Below, one piece after another: positions 25,401 through 34,400 of a DNA stretch of 60,000 bases. The notes under the pieces are model-generated. The model ran no database searches, was not told the origin of the DNA, and worked only from the letters and a program-made list of their open reading frames with translations. Position 1 is the stretch's first letter. Every line of letters starts with the position of its first letter. Location of the stretch: positions 13,771,181-13,831,180 of the forward strand of contig CAIIXF020000010.1 in NCBI GenBank assembly GCA_903813345.2. The letters run 5' to 3'. Source of the stretch: Owenia fusiformis (lineage: Eukaryota > Annelida > Polychaeta > Sabellida > Oweniidae). Made by a program: the position numbers and the translations under genes.

Positions 25401-28400
25401 AGGACAAGTAGCCTACAAAATCTTCACAAAGATCACGGAAGCGATGTTGATTCTGCCCTTGGCTCGCAGTCATTGGAGGTGGCGCCCTCTGGGAGCAACA
25501 AGGTAGGTTGGCGTGCTGTGTCAAAAATTGTTTAATTGAAGTATTTTGTAAAAAGTAAGATGTACATCATTTACATGTTTGTTATAACACACCAGGCCAA
25601 ATGTAAAGATGAAATGGGTGTCAAGATTGAGTGTCTTGAATGTGTGTCATTCTGTTGTAGGATGTTCTCAGACGTAACAGCGGGGGTCAAGATCCCAATT
25701 CTGGGGTGAATAGAAGCACCAGTTTCAAGGTAAACAATATAATAGCTTCTATATGTGTTTGTTAATTATTCTAACATTACTTCAGCCGTGTTATTCAAAT
25801 TTTTCTAAAAACAGGCAAAATTTATGCAAACAATAGGTGAAATAAATACGATTTTAACATGTAAACAGTTGTAAAAATTCTTCAAAACAAGCAGAGAAAA
25901 TCAATAGTCTACAACAACCATTGGCTGTTGCTCATGAAACCCCTGCTTCCTGTTATTTGACAAAATTTCAAATATGTTTGTTTCATCGTTAATCTATAGC
26001 TCTAGTATTAAATACAGAGAAGGTATTTGTTACCATTGATGAATCTCAGGTCAGAGGATTTGTGTAAATATAATCAGTTAGGAAAACTAATTTTTTCACC
26101 CGCATGTGTTCCAGGAGAGAACAAATAGACGTTTGAGTACCAGTTTCCTCCAAAATCTGCTCACCAAGCAGCACAAAGAGACAGAGGACAGCGATGCTAA
26201 GTCTGATAAATCCAGCGATCGTGGATCAATGGGGGAACTGTCCAGTACATGGTCTCTTGGCCCTCCTAGTCGTGAGCAGGTCGAATGTGTCGGATCACTG
26301 ATTAACTGTATGAGAGGTCTTGCGGTAAGTTTCCATTATAAACATTCTTTTAATGGTTTTCTTTTTACCCTTGGCAAGAAAGATCATTTGGGCCTCTCTT
26401 TAGAAGAGATAAATCTTTGAATCTGACAAACCAATCATATCCTGCCTTTGCTCACCTATGCGATTTTCATATAGGTTTTAATACTAGTAGTTAACATATT
26501 AGTGTAGCTCTGCAGTGTTGTCTGATTGGTTGAACAATAGACTGTAAAATGATCAATCCTCCTCAGAGGGTTTATGTGGTAGTTTTTGACCGCAGGGTAA
26601 TTCCTGTGGTTGGCACGAGGTGTTGTTACATAAGTGGGAGCACACTAACCTTTATGCACTACTTTTCTCCTAATTTGTAGTGTCTTAAGGTTATGATGAT
26701 TCTCTTGCAATGGTTATTTTCACGAAATGAATATTCACATTCTCACGGAGATGCAACGGGCATGTGCATCAAATCATGTACCATCAAAAAACCATATACC
26801 ATCACTTAAAAGATAGAGATGCCTATTTAGAATTTAGGCTATAAAATATAGTTTTTATGTCAAGAAATTTGACCAAAAATATTTCAAAGTCTGTTTAATT
26901 TGAGTTAGCCCAGAGTCTTGACTCTTAGCATTCAAGTGCCCTGTTAAAGTACAGGCTACTAACCCCAGAATATCTTGGTAGGGGTTCATGTTTTATATCC
27001 CAAATAGTATAGATGAGAATTCAAAATGCAAGAAATAAGTCGAACTGAAATGAAAATTAACTTTAAATTACACCAAAAAACTAGAAAATTGAGCCGTTGT
27101 TTAAAATTTTAGAGAGAAATGGCGTGGAATTTGCATGAATTTGGGGAGTTTTTAAGAATGGTAAACTTGATTGGTCATGCAGGTTAGTGTTATAACATCA
27201 TCATTCAGCAATGTTCATTCATTTGTTTTCTTTCAAAAGAGGACGATAAAACACTCTAATTTTCCCTTAATACTGGTGTACCCTTTCATACAGACCACAG
27301 GCATCAACATCGGTTGAATCCAAAATTCATTGGTGTTTAAGAAGAATACAAGTACTGCCCCTTATATTTTCTAATTGGATTGAAAGACATTGCCATCTGA
27401 CTATTACAGCACATATACAATTTTGCTGCTCACATGATCTTACCAAGCTCAAATGCACCTTTCAAAGCCTTGAAAGAGTGTGAAATAAATGTTATCTACT
27501 TTTAATGTTATGATTTTCTGACTTCATTATCTGATATGCTAAATCAATGAATTGCCCATATCTTTAATATAAAGAGGTAGATAAAGTCTGCAACAGGTCA
27601 GAAGAGTTCCATGTGAAAATGTATAGGTTTGATAACCAGCAATTTCCTCATTTCGCAAATGAACACAAATATGTAACATTTTATCAGACCAGATCATTTA
27701 TTTCCTTGTTCTTATCCACTTGAATTTAAAAGCTACATATCTCCCTGACCAGCTTTTATGACCAAGTCTTAAAGATGCGGTTGCCTTAACTACTGCAGTA
27801 CATGGTGGTCCACAATGTGGTTGAGCATTGGTTACAATGTAACAAGGACCTCCTGTCATAACTCATAAATTTCAATTCCATTTATTGCAGATTTATTTCA
27901 TAAATTTTTTCTGTTTCAGACAATTTTTACATATCATTGAATCAGTTTATTTATTTCACAAAATTGCTCTATTAATTTTACATAATTTCAATATTTATGC
28001 ACCATTTCTTTATTTATTTCGCTTTATTTCTTTCTACATTTCTAATCAATTAAGAGTTTGGACAAACTGAAGATGAAAATGAAATCTTGCCCTTTGTGCT
28101 TTTGATAAATTGCTTAGTTCTGTCTGAAAGCCTAATCATGTACGTTTGTGTCTACATTATCTCAGTCACATATGACGTATTATCTTATATCTTCACTCAA
28201 CACATCTGCAGTGTGGCAGATCAGTCAAAATGACCCCATAACACAAGAAGGTCCAAATGTCACAAAAATCATAAACTTGATAAAAAACCTCCTATATAAT
28301 TATATAACGATAACTCAGATCCTTAATAACTTCCTTATTCCTTAACCCAGGACATCCAGCTAAAGATTTGTATATATGATAGGTGTCAGACTAGGATACA

Positions 28401-31400
28401 TCTAGTAATTATAATGACACCAATACTCATGATTCTTGACCTTAAAATGACTAATAGACTGCAACTTTCAAGTTTGGAAAAATGAACTATTGAGAAAACC
28501 AACAGATAAGAAAGTGATATAAACAGAGAGCGTGTGGTGATGTGAATATCTTGTATTTTGTTTGTTTGTTAGCATGTGGCAACATACTGCCTAGATTGGA
28601 AATGTATACTTCTAATATTATACAAACACAATTAGCATTACCTCCAAAAGATTTGTAACAATTAAAGCTCACGTGCCATTATTTAGATTGATATTATCCA
28701 AGCCAAGCCTTTTCACTCAGAAAATATTATGTATTGTCAATTTGTTCTGGAATTTTATGTTATCCTTTTCCATTCATGCTATCGCTCAGGTTTGTGTCTT
28801 CTTGGCAGCTGAAGAATGAATGAGAATCTCTATGTCTACATTTCACAGATTTTTGTAGGAATACATTACGTCATTGAAATAATGAAATACTTCCAAGTTT
28901 TTTTTGGCATACAATGGGTTTTGGCCTGTTTCTTGAAATATTAGGATATCAGAGGCCTTGCATTTATATATCTTTCACAATTTTATGTAACTCGGGCTGT
29001 GGGTTTTACTCTGATAAAATTCATATTGCATACAGTTGGTGGCAGGGGTGGGTAGAACTCCATGTTATAGTGTTGGGTGAATAATTGAAGGCAATGAGGA
29101 AATGCTAGTAGAATTCATAAACAAACACTTGAGTAGTATAACGAAAGTAAATTCCAGGCTCTCTAGACCGCTCTACTTCTTGAACCTCTATACCTCAATT
29201 CCTATCATTAATGTAATTTTGCCTTGCATTATAATTGCAATTCATTCTAATGGCACAGATGAATTAATGTAATCATAATTCTGGTTTCACAATTTCTAAT
29301 TTTGCCTTTTACATTGGGCATGTTTTATGGGGTTTATTGTAAGGATTTACAAGGCATTGCAGATATATGAACTCTTCAGTGCCATCAGATCACTCTTGTA
29401 CATACACTTAACATGTGCTAGGATTGAGCCACTTACCAAAGTCAAACGTGTCAAACTTACATAAGATAAGTCATGATAAGGTCATTCATTACATATTTTT
29501 CAATGATTCATGGTTTTCATCTCAAAGTGTGGTCGGATAGTCATTTACCTGCCTACTTAAAGGTTTCTCCCTAAGGAGACAATGGGTTATATGTAGATGT
29601 GGATGTTTTAGGACTTGACCTAATAACGAATGTTATAAATTGAATTGTGCAAGAACATACCTAGAATGCTCTTATACACCCTATGCAGACAGAGCCTGTG
29701 GGAAATATTGGGTGCGGCGCAAATGAGCGGAGGGTGCGGAGCTAACGGTCATTTTTGAATTTAAAATTGGGATATTTCTGAAACTAAGCCGTTTTGGGAC
29801 TTCAAATATACCAAGATATGTGTATTTGACACCAAATATCAATAAAATTGTGAAAATAGTAGTGCAATTCATTTTATAGCGACGCAGTATGCCTTTAACA
29901 TTTCCCAGACCTATATATTTTGAGACTATCCTTTTAATACTGCGTCCCCAGCATTCATAAAAAATGATGTTCAAGATACACTACCCATGCAAATTATTTT
30001 TGCATCTTGGAAGCCAGGCAGTATCTGTGTGATTTTATAAAAATTCGGAAATGTTCTTCAGATATGAGCCCCTCTAAATATTGGGTGCGGAGCTACGTTT
30101 ATGGAGCTGCTCCGCACCCAATATTTAGAGGGGGCTCATATCTGAAAAAATTTCCGAATTTTTATAAAATCACACGGATACTGCCTGGCTTCCAAGATGC
30201 AAAAATAATTTGTATAGATAGTGCACCTTGAACACCATTTTTTATGAATGCTGGGGACTCAGTATTAAAAGGATAATTTCAAAATATATAGGTCTGGGAA
30301 AGGTTTAAGGCACACTGCGTCGCTATAGAATGAATTGCGCTACTATTTTCACAATTGTATTGATATTTGGTGTCAAATACACATATCTTGGTATATTTGA
30401 AGTCCCAAAACGGCTTAGTTTCAGAAATATCCCAAATTTAAATTCAAAAATAACCGTTAGCTCCGCACCCTCCGCTCATTTGCTCCGCACCCAATATTTC
30501 CCACAGGCTCTGTCTGCATAGGGTGTTATAGCAGAGTTTGGTGGCTGTCATTAATGTACATATATTTGAAATAACATGTATTGCATTCTGGGCATTCAAC
30601 CAGTAAATATACATAGTGATTGAGTAAGAGACTGATAGCATAATTCCTGGACACCTAGTTCTCATTGCATCATTGTAAAAATCCTTTAGACATTTATACT
30701 GATCCTCTGACCCCTAAAATTCTAAGATGAGATCTCCCAGGTCTATTATAACAAGGAATTGTGTTTCTAGCTTTGTTATAGGATGTTTAGATGAGCCAGT
30801 GACACTTATCCAAAATATAGGAAATAATTTCTTAAAAAATCAATTTGTTGATCATAACTTAAAAAATAACAAAAACATATCATCCAGGTCCCATGTGGCT
30901 ACAGTGTTTATAGAGTTCCAGGTGGCTTGAGGCAAGGCCAAAAAGTCACTTTGCCTGAAAATGTTCTGTTCTTGGTCGAAATATCAGAATGTAACATTTT
31001 AGAAAAAAGCTTTATCTTACGCAAGAATAGGTAAATAGTACTAAATACAGGCTCAACATATGTCTGTTAAAAAACACTTTACATTCATTGTTGGATTGAA
31101 AACAGCTAAATAACAGTGATATAATTTTCTGGGTATTATATTTTGAAGTGATTAAAAGTCTTTCAAGTTTGCTTATCAGTAAATTAAAGAAATCATGTAT
31201 CATTGCTAACAGTTTGTTTTACGTCACAGAAAGTTGCAGGATAAACATTAGTCAGAATGTTTGATTATTTTTGATTAAACACAGGGTAAAACATTATATC
31301 AAGACCATCAGAGTAGGATATTACACATTTATAAAAACCTACTACTACTCTGCTACCAGGATCTTGTATCAAGAATCTATTTGACTTCCTGGCTAGACCT

Positions 31401-34400
31401 GTGAGTCAAGTACTACAGAAGGTCACATTTAATGAACATATAACAACTGGTCTTTATTGCTTACTTAGATGTCAGTTGTTTTAAGGTAGACATAGTGTTA
31501 CAATCAAGGAGACAATCAGTATGCATGTCTTTGTATAAAAACTCAAAATTAGTTCTACTATATCTTCCTTAATGATGTCATATCTATTTGTATGTGTTAA
31601 TATTAATTGTACATATTGTGAATAATTGTAAATTATCACTGGGCCTCTTATGTAGGAAGACCAGGATTTTATTTTTTGTATTGAGCTACCCAGAATAAAT
31701 ATAGTTTTCAAATCAAATCAACTGAATGTAAAATTTGCATTAACAATTTCCCATTTTATTTTTTCAGTTCATCTCAACTCAGCAATCCACACAAATTGAA
31801 ATGTAAGTATATGCAGTTTTTCATTTTCCATCCACATTCCACATGCAAGTCAAAGTCCACTCTTTTCATTGAGAAATATATGTATGAGAAGGGCCCCCTC
31901 CCCCTTAAAGTAAGCTTGAAGTAAGCTTGGAGTTGGAGTAAGCTTGAAGTAAGCTTGGAGTAAGCTTGAAGTAAGACTGGGCTTCCATTGGAGATAGTTA
32001 GGTGTTAATCTTTTTCAATGGGCTCGGGTTGTTCTTGATGACTTCTGGCTGTTGAATTGTGTTTATATCCATAGTAGTTTATTGCAGTAAAATTAAAGCA
32101 AAGTTGAAGTAAAGTGCCGGCATGCCAAGGAGGCAGGGCAAAGGGAGGTTTTTAGTGTTTGGTTTAACCTGCTCCATGGTGTGTTATTTTAGAAAAGTCT
32201 GTTGTACACAATTCTGGATCAAAATGTTACTTTTTTCTACTTAGCAGCCACTTAACCCTCACATGTCTGCCAGCTTGTTAAGTGTTTCAACTTGTGATTT
32301 TTGGGAATGTAAGGGTTAATCTGCAGGTGCAGTGGGGTCATTAATTCCTTGTAAAAATCTACTTGGATTGACAGTGTGTTTATATATGGCCTAGTTGTGG
32401 CATTGCAATGTCCAAATCTTTTCTAAATAAACATTTTCAGCATCAATAATCACATTAAGGTTCTAGTTTCTTTGGTGGTCTGAGAATAGAAAAGTTCAAT
32501 TTGCTACATTTTGGTCAGTTGTTGGTCAATATTGAAAAATATGTCCCATCTTCAAAATATTAAATTTAGAACATCTGAAATATATTCTCACTTTATTCCA
32601 ATTACACCCAGTTTCCAACCATACATTAAGCAAACTTAATCTTTAAAGACCATCTTTTGAGAAATTCAGTAAGTTGAGAGAATTCTGTCAGATGAAAATT
32701 ATAACACACATTCTTTTGCAGGCTTAAAGCGAAAATACTTGAAGCAGAAGCAAAAGTTGGGAAGAGCGAATCGCAACGAATGGTCTCCGAGAAAAAGACA
32801 TCATTTCGACATAACAACCAACTAGAAGAACTGCGTAATCTCCAAGAATCAATCAGTCAGGAGCGCCAGAAATGGGATGCAGAGAAAGAAAAGGCGGGGT
32901 TACGTCTCGAGACTGAACGTAGCACATTAGAGGAGCAACAGAAACAACTGGAAACTGAGAGGGTGAGTTTAAAGGCACTTCTGTAATATAACTAACCTAC
33001 TTAAGTTAAGCATATGTGGTTACTTTAAAAAATAATGCTGGTACTATCAACATTATACACCACCATGAAAACAGGTGAACACAAATTAATCGGTTCTTAC
33101 TTTTATATGTTAAAGATTAACATATCGTCTTTGTTCGTGTGGATTCACTGGGGGAAGGGGGAAATATAGTGTCATTATTGTCATATAATTCAGTGTATTC
33201 TATGTAGATGCCAATTGAGTTGACATCTAACGCAAGAATCCTATGATTGCAGGAAGAGATGGCGGCACAGAAAGAGGAGCTACGTCGCCAGAGAGAGGCA
33301 CTTCAAGCTCAGATGGATTATTATAAGATGAAGCAGCAGGATAAACATGACAGTCGTGAGGGTTCACCACAAGGGGGCCCTGGCTTTCGAAATACAAACT
33401 CTCCATCTCACGATATTGTCGATGCATTCAAACAAAACAATTCTCCAGGGAATCATAGACGCTGTACATCTGCAGATTTAACGCAAGGAGGATCGTTTGA
33501 ACCAATGAAAGCAGAATACAGTAATAGTTTAAAGGAGCCATTGAATTTAAATAACAGAAATGCAAAGGCGAAAACACTACCTGGAAATCGGAGTAATACA
33601 CCTCCAGGTTTAATGACCCGTATAGACAGTGGGTCAAATGTAAATAATCAACTGGGGCCTAGGATGCCTATACATTTATTAAGTGCTGCCAATGAAGCCA
33701 AAGTTGGTGTCTCACAACAACATATGCCTTATCATAAACTCTCCACTGGTAGTAATCCTGGTAGTAATAGTCAATACAACCAGAATCCTGCTGGTAATCT
33801 ACATAAACTGCCATACAAATTAGCATCAACTACAAGCCCAAATGCCCCAGGAGGGGGCAGCCAATTTTATGTTCACCAGGTGTCACCACCGCAGACTCAA
33901 GTGCCCGCAAACAATTCAAACTCAACTTTGAAGCAAGCAGCTTCAACTGGGTCATTTTTACCTATGAAACTTGCATCAAATTCTCGAGCCAAATCCAACT
34001 CACCTGGCACCGCCCCGGGAGTTGGCCCAGAACAGTCATTATCGTCAAAATTACCTATGAAGCTAGCAGAAAAGGTGACTCGGACTAAATCTGCTTCTTC
34101 TTTGATGCAGAAATCCACTACTCTTAAAGATACATCCCCGCCCAAAGACACACAGAATGGAAAACAGTTAAAGAAGCCACAGGAGGTGATATACTTCTGA
34201 AGTTACCTCAAGGTATGTTATTTCTTATAGTATAATCTGAAAAATAGGTGGTTATTCCGTGAAGTATTTTGAAATAAGATATGCTTAAAAAGATAAGATT
34301 TAGCATTAGCAATAAAATAAATAGTTAATGTTGGTAGTTTCCACAGAAGTTCATTGACTTACAGATCTAGAATTAAGAACAATATTTATGTTTGAGTACA

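Noticed and set aside
29681-30521. ORFs of 63-97 codons in the palindrome
   Set aside because: They are mirror copies from the two arms, without domain or start context.
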